A DNA stretch of 64,000 bases, taken from the NCBI GenBank assembly GCA_013112575.1, contig JABFGG010000013.1:49883-113882 (forward strand), in the 5' to 3' direction. Each line of letters opens with the position of its first letter. Position 1 is the first letter of the stretch. Below are positions 1 through 8,692 of this stretch, in pieces. The notes under the pieces are model-generated. The model did no database searches and was not told where the DNA came from. It was given only the letters and a program-made list of their open reading frames with translations. Both the position numbers and the translations under genes were made by a program. This DNA comes from Chloroflexota bacterium. Its GTDB lineage: Bacteria > Chloroflexota > Anaerolineae > Anaerolineales > UBA11579.

Positions 1-508
1 TGATGTAGCGGGCATTCAACAGGGGGATGTCAAAGGATTTGCCATTAAAGGTCACCACGGTTTCACAGGGCGACAGGAATTCGTCCAGCAAGGCCAGTTG
101 TGCTGGCTCCTCAGCCGGATCGCGCATGAAGAATTGTGCGAGATGGAGACCATCGTCTTCAAAACGCCCGACCCCGATCAGGAAAGCATAGGTTCCGCTG
201 CCTGAGGCCAGCCCCGTCGTTTCAGTATCCAGGAAGGCAAACTTATTATGCTCGCAGGTTGCGACGCGTTCATCTCGTCCCCAGGCGGCCATCATCTCCA
301 TCGGTGCGCTCATTTGTAATGGCGCCTTGCCATGCTCGTGTTCAAATGGATAGACCGTTTCCAAAACAAAACTATCCCCAAAGGGTGTGTTGCGCAGCTC
401 CCCATCAACGACCTGCTCAAGAGGATATTTTTTCTTGAGGCGCGCTGATAGGCCCTGTGAACCCAGGTTAACCCCCATGGATTTGAGACGGTCAGAAATG
501 GAAGGCAT
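1..508 (-). CDS. mrfB: MrfB/YprB-like RNase H-fold exonuclease, N-terminal part (cut by window edge)
   Basis: The minus-strand frame opens at ATG 506-508 and stays open for 169 codons to the left edge, so the C-terminus lies outside the window. A disordered basic start is followed by a DEDD-type nuclease core. Residues 93-100 read LDTETTGL (the first metal-binding Asp and Glu) and residues 154-164 read FNGKSFDIPLL, the second exonuclease motif of the YprB group. In Bacillus, MrfB is a metal-dependent exonuclease working with helicase MrfA in mitomycin C damage repair (family knowledge). An MrfA-like helicase lies at 2386-4923 on the same strand, which supports the call. The two are separated by an opposite-strand gene, so they are probably not one transcript here. 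The assignment to the family is firm; the exact repair role is inferred. Confidence 0.85.
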   Translation of the reverse strand, partial: MPSISDRLKSMGVNLGSQGLSARLKKKYPLEQVVDGELRNTPFGDSFVLETVYPFEHEHGKAPLQMSAPMEMMAAWGRDERVATCEHNKFAFLDTETTGLASGSGTYAFLIGVGRFEDDGLHLAQFFMRDPAEEPAQLALLDEFLSPCETVVTFNGKSFDIPLLNARYI

Positions 509-606
509 TATCAGTCTATTGCATTAGCCAGTATTTGGGTACATTTTTGCATATTATTACATGATTCTAAGCTGCTTTTTGTGAGGGATACCTTATCATT
601 GCACTT

Positions 607-2208
607 ATGAAGATAACGTCAATCCGTTCTATAGGCCTCTACTTCTTCTGGATTTTTGCAGTCCTGGTCTTTGTTGTTTTATCGGGCTACGGAGAAAGTA
701 TGACTAACAACGTTGGCTATGCCAGCGGCGTTAGTGTTATCAGGAACCGGCTCACTATCGTGGAGCCAGAAGCGGGCACTCTCTGGCTGGCAGGAGACAC
801 AGTTGAGATCCGTTGGGTAGCGAAAGATATTGAATTGACCGATGTGCGCCTGGGCTTGTTCAAGGATCGGGAATTGGTGCAAATGATCCCGGCAGAGTTG
901 AAAGGCACGCATTCCATTACCTGGCAGGTTCCCGAAGATGTCGAATGGGGGGATGATTACCACGTTCGCTTGGAAGGCGGCGGCGGGCGTCACGTAGATG
1001 AAAGTCTTGTTTTTCGGATCGAGGGACCCATTTTTGGCTGGGAACGACACGTGATCTCATCCCTATGGGGCGGCCCGGATGGGGCTCGTTTTGTGGATAC
1101 CAACGATGACGGTTTGTTGGACATAGTATCGGCCTATGAGAGTAGCGGGCAGGTCATGCTCTACCAGAACCCCGGCCTTGATGCTATCCGTGAGGAGTGG
1201 CCGGGCGTCGAAGTCGGCAACGTGCCCCGCGGTGAAGATGCCTTTGGCATCGACCTGGATGACAATGGCATTATCGATGTGGTCTCTTCTCACGAGGGCG
1301 ACACCCTGGGACTATATGTACACTGGGCCCCCGAAAACCCGGATGATTATCTGGACAGTACTGCCTGGCAAACCGAACTCTTTGAGCAGTCACAGGGTCG
1401 TGCCTGGATGTATGCGATTGCAATGGACGTCAACGAAGATGGGCACATGGACATCGTGGCGGGTAGCAAGGACGATTTCTACAACAACCGCAATGCTGAT
1501 GGCGAGATGGGCTGGTTCGAGTCCCCGCCGGATAACAAGCGCGACCTGAGCGCCTGGCAATATCATCTCATAGACAGGCCCGGCTGGACCATGAACATGA
1601 TCCCCTACGACGTGGACCTGGATGGCGACCTCGACATCGTGATGAGCGACCGTGACGCTGATGAGGAACATCAGGGTGTGCGCTGGGTGGAGAACCCTGG
1701 CAAGAACTGGGAAAGGGAGTGGAAGACCCATTTCCTGGGCGACACCGCCGGCACCTGGCCGATGTTCATGGCCATTGGTGACCTGGATGGCGATAGTGTC
1801 GATGAGTTCATCGCCCCTGAATCGAGCACCAATGAGGTCATCATCGTGCGTCGTGACGAGGCCGACGATCAGGTGGGACTTACTACCAGCTTTGTAACTT
1901 TCGAGCCTACTGCCAGAACGGGCTCTTTTAAAGGCATCCAGGTGGCCGACATCGACATGGATGGGCGCCTGGACCTCTTCCTGACCTTTGCCAACGCTGG
2001 CAATGGTCTTATCGCAGCAGGCTGGCTGCGCAATGTGGCAGGGGAAGATGGCATCGAGTGGGAGTGGAACGACGTCTCCGGCAGGGAGGGTGTCAAGATG
2101 GACCAGGCCTTTTTCTATGACTTCGACCATGATGGTGATCTGGACGTCATCACCACCGACGAAGGCGACCTGGGCATCATCTGGTTCGAAAACCCACTAA
2201 TTGAATAA
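607..2208 (+). CDS. Exported FG-GAP/VCBS seven-repeat beta-propeller protein
   Basis: A 533-residue protein, probably exported: residues 10-28 form one hydrophobic signal or anchor segment with no lipobox Cys. Residues about 45-137 look like an Ig-like domain of the Kre9/KNH type. From about 155 to the end there are seven calcium-loop repeats of the DxDxDGxxD type, for example VDTNDDGLLD, IDLDDNGIID, MDVNEDGHMD, ADIDMDGRLD and YDFDHDGDLD. Seven repeats fit one complete seven-bladed FG-GAP propeller. Such proteins usually act in extracellular adhesion or binding; the ligand cannot be read from sequence. No strong ribosome site precedes the ATG; the nearest purine run, GAGGGA, is rather far upstream. 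The gene sits, reversed, between the mrfB-like and mrfA-like genes. Confidence 0.8.
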   Translation: MKITSIRSIGLYFFWIFAVLVFVVLSGYGESMTNNVGYASGVSVIRNRLTIVEPEAGTLWLAGDTVEIRWVAKDIELTDVRLGLFKDRELVQMIPAELKGTHSITWQVPEDVEWGDDYHVRLEGGGGRHVDESLVFRIEGPIFGWERHVISSLWGGPDGARFVDTNDDGLLDIVSAYESSGQVMLYQNPGLDAIREEWPGVEVGNVPRGEDAFGIDLDDNGIIDVVSSHEGDTLGLYVHWAPENPDDYLDSTAWQTELFEQSQGRAWMYAIAMDVNEDGHMDIVAGSKDDFYNNRNADGEMGWFESPPDNKRDLSAWQYHLIDRPGWTMNMIPYDVDLDGDLDIVMSDRDADEEHQGVRWVENPGKNWEREWKTHFLGDTAGTWPMFMAIGDLDGDSVDEFIAPESSTNEVIIVRRDEADDQVGLTTSFVTFEPTARTGSFKGIQVADIDMDGRLDLFLTFANAGNGLIAAGWLRNVAGEDGIEWEWNDVSGREGVKMDQAFFYDFDHDGDLDVITTDEGDLGIIWFENPLIE

Positions 2209-2241
2209 CTAAACTAATCCCTCATACAATAACTCACAGTA

Positions 2242-2386
2242 ATCTGTGTTCATCCATATTTATCTGTGGTTTCTATTCTCCAGTCTCGAATCCCTCTGCT
2301 CTTTGCCGCTGTGGTTAAACACTTCACAATCACATTCCCAAAGCAGCTTCCATTCGTGCTATTCGTTTATTCGTGTCATTCGTGAT
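2242..2386. repeat. Short quasi-tandem intergenic repeats
   Basis: Between the convergent propeller and helicase genes two low-complexity runs occur. At 2242-2272 the words ATCTGTG and TTTATCTGTGG alternate. At 2352-2385 the hexamer ATTCGT recurs four times with a spacing of 8-9 bases. The first vocabulary returns at 13421-13451 and, inverted, at 14240-14265. No open frame or terminator hairpin is visible here. Confidence 0.5.
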
Positions 2387-4923
2387 TAATCTCCCTCCCT
2401 CTCAGCCTCAACCCCCACCGCCAAACTCTTCAACAGCGCCAGCGTTTCCTTCTTGCTCCCCACCCCCAGCTCACCCCCCGGCCCCACGCACGACGGGCAG
2501 CCATCTGTACACTCACATTCTGCCACCAGTTCGTAAGCGCGCAACATCAATTCATCATGCAGCTCAAAGAGGCGCTGGCTGAAGCCTAAACCCGCCGGGA
2601 TGTTCTCGTATAGGGCCACCGCCGGTTGCCCCTCGGCGAATTGCGCCTGCGGGTCGGCGTGTACGCCCAGGTCGCGGCTGTCGCACATCAGGAACAGCGG
2701 CGCTAAATGGCTGAGCGTGTACGCCAAACCGGAAAGCCCGCTGCGCATGCGCACCACACTCTCGGCGCGGCGGTGGCAGTTGGGGCATAGGGTGATGAGG
2801 TTCTCCAGCCGGTTGGCTTCTTCGTAGCCGTCGAAGGCCCGGAACGGTATCTTGTGGTGCACGTCGTGAGCCCGGCCGTCTTCCGGTGTGCCGCAATGCT
2901 GGCAGCTATGTTTGTCGCGTTCCCGCACCAGCTTCTTTTGCGCATTCCAGTTGGGGCCGTAGTTGTTGGGGTCGTTGCTCCACAAGCCCTGTTCACGCAG
3001 AGCCTCTATCGTTTCTTCCGGCAGTGTCAGCCAGTAGCCGCTGGTCTGCAATTCGGTCGGCGGCAGGTCCACCTCGCCCACGCCCAGTCGTTCGTGCGTA
3101 TACCACTGGATCTTGTGATAGCCTGTGATCTGGTTGGTGATGGATAGCTCCCCATACGACTTTTGCGCCCCCGTCGCGGGTTCCGTTTCCGTCTCCTCGA
3201 TCACCGCCACGGTCGAGTCACTTTTCGGCTCGGTGTAGTAGTCCAGTTCGGTGGGCCGCAGGCGCGCCACGTTCTCCAGCAGATCCAGGTCTTCCACGAT
3301 ATAGGTGCGCGCCTCGTGCAGGTAAATGGCTTGGGGGTGCACCATCCAGTGGGCGCTGCTGCTGTCGATCTCGCCGATCACCCGCCAGGCATCCTCCAGC
3401 CAGGCGTGCAATACCACGCTGTCCGTCGAGGCGCTGCGCAAGGAGATCTCCTGGGCCGGATAACCCTCCGCCATCCAGAAATATTTGTCGTTCGACTCGT
3501 GCAGCACTTCAGCCTCTTGCAGCAATTGGAGGAACTCCAGCACTTGGTCCGCTTCCACCTCCCCGAACTGCTCGCCCTTTTGGAAGGGCAGCTCGAAAGC
3601 TGCGCAGCGGATGTGCCCCAGCAGGATCAGCAGGTTGTCAGGGTTGACCAAGGCCTGCTCCGGCGAACGCCCGAAGAAGTAATCGGGGTGCCTGGCCAGG
3701 AACTGGTCCAATGGGTTGGCCGAGGTCAGCAAAGCCGCCAGTGAGGTATCCGTGGCGCGCCCCGCACGCCCGGCTTGCTGCCAGGTGGCCGCAATGCTGC
3801 CTGGGTAGCCCGCCAGCACAGCCGCGTCCATGCCCCCGATGTCGATACCCAGTTCCAGGGCGGTGGTGGCTACCACAGCGCGCACCTCTCCGGAGCGTAA
3901 ACCCGCTTCGATCTCTCGGCGGTGGCGTGGCATGTAGCCGCCGCGGTAGCCGCGTATCTTTTTGGGATTGGCCCCGGGCGACTCACGCAGATAATTGAGC
4001 ATCACTTCCACCGTGCGGCGCGCTTTGCCGAACAGAATAGTCTGTACGTCGTAGGCCAGCAGGTCTTCAGCCAGGCGTACGCTCTCTTGCAGCACACTGT
4101 GGCGGATACCCAACTGCTCGTCCACGATGGGCGGGTTGTAGATCAGGAAATGTTTGGGGCCGCTCGGCGCGCCGTCCTCGTCGATCAGTGTGACCTTTTC
4201 CTCGGTCAGCCATTTGGCCAGCTCGATGGGGTTGGCGATGGTCGCCGAAGTGAGGATGAACTGCGGGTTGGCCCCGTAAAACCGCGTGATTCGCTTCAAG
4301 CGCCGCAGTACGTTGGCTACATGTGAACCGAACACGCCGCGGTAAGTGTGCATCTCGTCGATCACGATGTACTGCAAATTGGCGAAATACTCGGCCCACT
4401 TGGCATGGTAGGGCAGCACGCCCATGTGCAGCATGTCTGGGTTGGAGATGATGATGCGCGCCTCGCGCCGCACTTTGGGCCGCGCCGCCGAGGGTGTATC
4501 ACCGTCGTAGGTCGCCACGGGCACCTGCACGCTGGCGGGCAGGGCATCGTTCCACTGGGTCAGTTCGTCTTTCTGGTCCTGCGAGAGGGCTTTGGTGGGG
4601 AACAGGTACAGGGCCCGCGCCTGCGGGTCGCGGCTCAGGCGGTCGAGGACGGGCAGGTTGTAACACAGCGTTTTGCCACTGGCTGTGCCCGTCACCACTA
4701 CCAGGTTCTCCCCCGCTTTGGCCGCTTCCCAGGCCTGTGCTTGATGGCTATATAGCTGCGTATAGCCGCGTTGGCCTAAAGCCCTTTGCAGTTCAGGATG
4801 CAAAGCTTCAGGGATTTCAGCCAGTTGCGCTTCGCGGGCAGGCAGCGTGCGCCACTCGACTACGTTGCCGCCAATCGTGGGCTCGCTGCGCCAGCGGGAG
4901 AGGAGGGAGGGCAAGGAGGACAT
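2386..4923 (-). CDS. mrfA: MrfA-type DEAD/DEAH helicase with internal HNH domain and C-terminal Cys cluster
   Basis: An 845-residue SF2 helicase. A Q-motif region lies near 55-63, Walker A TGTASGKT at 78-85, motif II DEMH at 189-192, SAT at 226-228, and the helicase C domain with the QQAGRAGR box follows. The YRGVFGSHVANVLRRLKR stretch after DEMH is typical of the YprA/MrfA/Hrq1 group. The C-terminal part carries four Cys at 803, 805, 809 and 812 (CEC...CPSC), matching the zinc cluster known in MrfA. Unusually, residues 665-723 form an HNH nuclease-like module: CxxC at 674/677, DVHH at 687-690, Asn708, and CPNCH at 713-717. Family role: 3'-5' helicase in interstrand-crosslink and mitomycin C repair with MrfB. 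The start ATG at 4921-4923 was kept; the protein has a normal MrfA N-terminus. Confidence 0.88.
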   Translation of the reverse strand: MSSLPSLLSRWRSEPTIGGNVVEWRTLPAREAQLAEIPEALHPELQRALGQRGYTQLYSHQAQAWEAAKAGENLVVVTGTASGKTLCYNLPVLDRLSRDPQARALYLFPTKALSQDQKDELTQWNDALPASVQVPVATYDGDTPSAARPKVRREARIIISNPDMLHMGVLPYHAKWAEYFANLQYIVIDEMHTYRGVFGSHVANVLRRLKRITRFYGANPQFILTSATIANPIELAKWLTEEKVTLIDEDGAPSGPKHFLIYNPPIVDEQLGIRHSVLQESVRLAEDLLAYDVQTILFGKARRTVEVMLNYLRESPGANPKKIRGYRGGYMPRHRREIEAGLRSGEVRAVVATTALELGIDIGGMDAAVLAGYPGSIAATWQQAGRAGRATDTSLAALLTSANPLDQFLARHPDYFFGRSPEQALVNPDNLLILLGHIRCAAFELPFQKGEQFGEVEADQVLEFLQLLQEAEVLHESNDKYFWMAEGYPAQEISLRSASTDSVVLHAWLEDAWRVIGEIDSSSAHWMVHPQAIYLHEARTYIVEDLDLLENVARLRPTELDYYTEPKSDSTVAVIEETETEPATGAQKSYGELSITNQITGYHKIQWYTHERLGVGEVDLPPTELQTSGYWLTLPEETIEALREQGLWSNDPNNYGPNWNAQKKLVRERDKHSCQHCGTPEDGRAHDVHHKIPFRAFDGYEEANRLENLITLCPNCHRRAESVVRMRSGLSGLAYTLSHLAPLFLMCDSRDLGVHADPQAQFAEGQPAVALYENIPAGLGFSQRLFELHDELMLRAYELVAECECTDGCPSCVGPGGELGVGSKKETLALLKSLAVGVEAEREGD

Positions 4924-5170
4924 AGAAGGGGGCTAAGTATACTTGTCCAGTTTGTGATTATTGGTCAGATTTATGATTTTCGCACTTTGGCTGGATGAAT
5001 CACACGTTACTGATTTGTAAATAGGGATTAGCTGGATTTGTGATATTCTGTATATAAGTACTCATAGAACCTCTAGTCATGCTTTAGTGTGGACGCTCCT
5101 TAAATTAGTTTCACATGGAATGCGATCATTGATACCCAACTAATGACCTACAAGGGCGTGGGAGGGGGAA

Positions 5171-8100
5171 TTGATGGTACTTAAGCGCCTGGAACAATAT
5201 ATAAAAGCGCCTCAATTTGCGGATGGGGAAAAGACGCGGGTGGCCCAAGCACTTAACACTATAGTGTTCATTATTTTTACTTTAGCAATATTCTATCTGA
5301 TAATCGATTGGATACGAATCGGGGTGAATACAGCCAACTCGAGTACTTTTGTTATGTTACTTATTGTGATTGGCGGCCTGAAATATCTTTTGCACCGCGG
5401 CGTTGTTAACGCTGCAAGTTGGATTTTAGTACTTGCTTTTTGGCTTGGGATCATGCTGGCCTCCTATTTTACAGGCGGTACCCTCAATCCTGGTCTGGCT
5501 ACATTTATGGCTCTGCCAATTATCGCTACAGTATTGATCGGCGCCCGGGCCTCTATCGTAATGTCGTTTATTGGCATTGTTGGTGTCTGGGGATTGTATA
5601 CCTTAGGGCAGCTTGGTAGACTTCCGCCTTCTATCCTTGCGCCCAATGCATTCGATTTTGCCATTAATACAACGATCAATCTGGCCCTTGCCTCAATTCT
5701 GCTCTACTGGACGGCCACGAGACTCCAGAAAGCTGTAGCGCAACTAGGCTATAGTGAAGCGCGTTTCAGGGACCTATCCAATGCCACTGTGGAAGGCATC
5801 GTTATTCATGAAGACGGCGTCATCGTAGATGCTAATCAATCTTTTGTAACCATGTTTGGATATGATTCTGCAAGTGAGATTATTGGTAAGGATGTATTAC
5901 CGGTCTTGGTGCCGGCAGACTCCCAAGAACTAGTTTTAAATAAGATCGACTCGCAATTTAATGGCATTTATGAAAGCATTCTCCAACGCAAGGACCGAAG
6001 TACTTTTCCCGCAGAAATAGAGGTGCGCGAAACTGAACACAATGGCCGCCGAGTTCGCGTAGGTGCTGTACGTGATATCACCAGGATCAAGGAAGTGGAG
6101 AATGAATTGCGCGAGAGTGAAGAGCGCTACCGTCAGATATTCACTCTCACCCACGACTATGCCTACGTTGATCGTGTCGAGCCAGATGGCAGCGTAACGG
6201 TTGAATGGATCACTAGTGGGGCTATGAAAGTTACTGACTATTCATTTGAAGAGATGCAGGACCCCACCATTTGGTTTAGGATGGTCTACCCCGAGGACCT
6301 TCCTGTTTTTGAGGAACATGCAACACTTGTGCTTTCAGGTCAAGTTGACACTGCAGAATTTCGGATCATTACCAAAAATGGTGAAATTCGTTGGCTAAGG
6401 GACTCAAGCTATCCGATTTGGGACAAAGAACAAAAACGTGTCATTCGTCTGGTCGGTGCCGCTGGGGACATCACCAAACGCAAGCAGGCGGAGGAGGCGC
6501 TGCAAGACTCACAAGAACAATTCCGTGCGTTATCTGAAGCATCGTTTGAAGCTATATTTCTCTCGGAGGAGGGCATATGCGTGGGACAAAATTTGGCTGC
6601 CGAGAAAATGTTTGGTTATACTCTTATCGAGGCCATTGGTCAGCCTGGCACCAATTGGATAGCTCCGGAAGACCGCGATGCTGTTGTTCAGAATATGCTC
6701 TCAGGTCACGAAGAGGCTTACCAGGCTGTAGCTTTACGCAAAGATGGCTCCACATTCCCAGCTGAACTACGGGGCAAGATGATGCGATACCAGGGGCGTG
6801 AGGTTCGGGTCACATCACTGCGTGATATTACCGAGCGAAAGAAAGCTGAGGAAGAACTTAATCACTTAGCCACGCATGACATGCTGACTGGGTTGCCAAA
6901 TCGTACTCTTTTCGACGATCGACTTTCCCATGCGATTGAAGTCGCCAAACGCAAAAAAGACCAACTAGCTGTCCTCTTCCTTGATCTGGACAACTTTAAA
7001 TCAGTTAATGATGCTTTCGGGCACAAACAAGGAGATAGGTTATTACAAACCATCGCACAGCGACTTATGGATAATGTGCGTCAAAGCGATACGGTTGCTC
7101 GCCTTGGCGGGGACGAATTCGCTATTTTGCTTGAGGGTATCTCGACTCCATCTGATGTCTTGCCTACAGTTAACAAGATCCTCCAGGGAGTGGCTGAGCC
7201 TTTCACACTCCAGGATGCAGAAGCTTTTATCACCGGTAGCATCGGTATCAGCCTGTTCCCCACCGATGGTGCGGACCCCGACACATTGATACAAAACGCT
7301 GACCGGGCTATGTATCGGTCTAAAGAAGAAGGGAAAAACAACTTCCGCTTCTTTTCTGCTGCCATGAAAGCGGATGTTTTAGAACGCCTGGAACTAAAAA
7401 ACCAGTTGCGCAATGCACTTGAACGTCAAGAGTTTGTGATCCATTACCAACCACAAATCGATGCACGCACCGGAAAAGCTAACGGCGTTGAAGCCTTGTT
7501 GCGATGGCAGCATCCCGAGCGTGGCATTCTCATGGCAAATGATTTCATCGCTCTGGCCGAAGAGACCGGCCTGATTGTGCCAATTGGCGAATGGGTCTTA
7601 GAAACAGCCTGCCAGCAAATGAAACACTGGCAAAACGAAGGGCTTCAGGTGTCACGTCTTGCTGTCAATTTATCAGAACGCGAAATTAAACGCACCGATC
7701 TCGGTAAAACTATTGAGGCGATCCTAAAGAATACTGGACTTGAACCCGATGCACTGGAATTAGAGTTGACGGAAAACATTCTCTTCCAGGATATGCCCAA
7801 AGTTCTTACTCTATTGCTTGATCTAAAAGGCTTGGGTGTGAGATTAGCCTTGGACGATTTTGGTACTGGATACTCCACGCTGGGTCAGCTAGCGCACTTC
7901 CCCCTTGACACGCTCAAAATTGATCAACATTTTGCCTCCCATTTGATGTCCTCGAACAATGATGCTGCGATTGTTGATGGAATCATCACCATTGCAAAGA
8001 ATCTCGGAGTTGCCGTTATTGCAGAAGGAGTGGAAGATCATAGACAGTTGGCCTCCTACCAATCAAAGGGCTGTCACCATATCCAGGGTTGGGTCTTCAG

Positions 8101-8182
8101 TAAAGCAAAATCTGCAGAACAGCTCGAAACGATTCTCCGGGATGGTATCCAAAGACCGCAACTTGTATTCAAGTTCGAATAG
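5171..8182 (+). CDS. Membrane PAS-PAS-PAS-GGDEF-EAL cyclic-di-GMP protein
   Basis: A 1003-residue signalling protein. The first roughly 175 residues hold about six hydrophobic segments, then come three PAS/PAC units (about 195-310, 315-440 and 445-560). A GGDEF domain has an intact GGDEF signature near residue 646 and an RxxD inhibitory site (RQSD) five residues before it. The EAL domain has EALLRW near 774 and DDFGTGYS, so both synthesis and hydrolysis of c-di-GMP are possible on paper; which dominates cannot be told. The start follows a strong purine-rich ribosome site (GGGAGGGGG). It is a single-gene unit facing the antiporter operon. A second c-di-GMP-related protein with an HD-GYP domain lies at 50257-52656. 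Confidence 0.92.
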   Translation: MMVLKRLEQYIKAPQFADGEKTRVAQALNTIVFIIFTLAIFYLIIDWIRIGVNTANSSTFVMLLIVIGGLKYLLHRGVVNAASWILVLAFWLGIMLASYFTGGTLNPGLATFMALPIIATVLIGARASIVMSFIGIVGVWGLYTLGQLGRLPPSILAPNAFDFAINTTINLALASILLYWTATRLQKAVAQLGYSEARFRDLSNATVEGIVIHEDGVIVDANQSFVTMFGYDSASEIIGKDVLPVLVPADSQELVLNKIDSQFNGIYESILQRKDRSTFPAEIEVRETEHNGRRVRVGAVRDITRIKEVENELRESEERYRQIFTLTHDYAYVDRVEPDGSVTVEWITSGAMKVTDYSFEEMQDPTIWFRMVYPEDLPVFEEHATLVLSGQVDTAEFRIITKNGEIRWLRDSSYPIWDKEQKRVIRLVGAAGDITKRKQAEEALQDSQEQFRALSEASFEAIFLSEEGICVGQNLAAEKMFGYTLIEAIGQPGTNWIAPEDRDAVVQNMLSGHEEAYQAVALRKDGSTFPAELRGKMMRYQGREVRVTSLRDITERKKAEEELNHLATHDMLTGLPNRTLFDDRLSHAIEVAKRKKDQLAVLFLDLDNFKSVNDAFGHKQGDRLLQTIAQRLMDNVRQSDTVARLGGDEFAILLEGISTPSDVLPTVNKILQGVAEPFTLQDAEAFITGSIGISLFPTDGADPDTLIQNADRAMYRSKEEGKNNFRFFSAAMKADVLERLELKNQLRNALERQEFVIHYQPQIDARTGKANGVEALLRWQHPERGILMANDFIALAEETGLIVPIGEWVLETACQQMKHWQNEGLQVSRLAVNLSEREIKRTDLGKTIEAILKNTGLEPDALELELTENILFQDMPKVLTLLLDLKGLGVRLALDDFGTGYSTLGQLAHFPLDTLKIDQHFASHLMSSNNDAAIVDGIITIAKNLGVAVIAEGVEDHRQLASYQSKGCHHIQGWVFSKAKSAEQLETILRDGIQRPQLVFKFE

Positions 8183-8233
8183 TTCTTTACTTCTTTATCG
8201 AAGAGCAGTAGAAGATAATCCTAAAACCGCGTA

Positions 8234-8256
8234 TATAGTTTGCGAAGCAAACTATA
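8234..8256. repeat. Palindrome, arm TATAGTTTGC, loop GAA
   Basis: A perfect 10-bp stem with a three-base loop between the convergent GGDEF-EAL and PII-like genes. The centre reads GCGAAGC, known as an exceptionally stable DNA mini-hairpin. No T-tract follows, so it is not an obvious terminator. It has the same geometry as the palindromes at 57.2-58.9 and 63.1 kb. Confidence 0.7.
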
Positions 8257-8326
8257 GTTGTTAGACAAGTACTAGTACCCCCCCCGCAAACACCTCATTA
8301 ATTATTTGCCGTAGAGTTAGCAATCC

Positions 8327-8683
8327 CTACGTTTGTCCACCCCCCTCATGCCAGCCGTAGGCGGCCGTCACCGGCACAACAAACATGAAACCCGTATTCT
8401 CTTCTTCCAGCGGGCCAATGATCTTTTCCGTGATCCTCACCACCCGCTCCACCGTCTCCATATCGCGCACCACAGAGAAAATCGTGCGGTGGCGCTCCTC
8501 ATCCTTTTTCTCCAGGTCGCTCAGGCTGGGCAGCAGCGGCAGATCATCGCGCATGCCCATCTGGGCGCGCACGAATCCCATGCTTTCCAGGATGGTAGCC
8601 CCCGGCACCCCGGCCCGTTCCCAGGCTTCCAATAAAGTGCTGCATGTGTTGGGGTCGTTAATTACCAGAACAATCAGATGCAT
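8327..8683 (-). CDS. PII-like regulatory protein
   Basis: A 118-residue protein with a ferredoxin-like PII fold pattern. The N-terminal strand MHLIVLVIND is followed by a helix, a flexible middle (RDDLPLLPSLSDL) and a C-terminal strand ending TGFMFVVPVTAAYG. It lacks the uridylylated-Tyr T-loop of true GlnB, so it belongs among the PII-like proteins rather than nitrogen PII. Its ATG lies 9 bp after the stop of the CPA2 antiporter gene on the same strand, which argues for a dedicated partner. By analogy with other membrane-associated PII-like proteins it may bind a nucleotide and gate the antiporter; this is inference. Confidence 0.75.
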   Translation of the reverse strand: MHLIVLVINDPNTCSTLLEAWERAGVPGATILESMGFVRAQMGMRDDLPLLPSLSDLEKKDEERHRTIFSVVRDMETVERVVRITEKIIGPLEEENTGFMFVVPVTAAYGWHEGGGQT

Positions 8684-8692
8684 AGCACACCT

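Noticed and set aside
136..438. A 100-codon plus-strand frame at the left edge
   Set aside because: The minus strand there encodes an MrfB-type nuclease with both exonuclease motifs; the plus frame is an Arg/Pro-rich shadow.
1390..2130. A 246-codon minus-strand frame opposite the propeller gene
   Set aside because: The plus strand has seven clear calcium-loop repeats; the reverse frame only mirrors their codon bias.
8276..8286. A run of C residues between convergent genes
   Set aside because: A short homopolymer with no associated structure.
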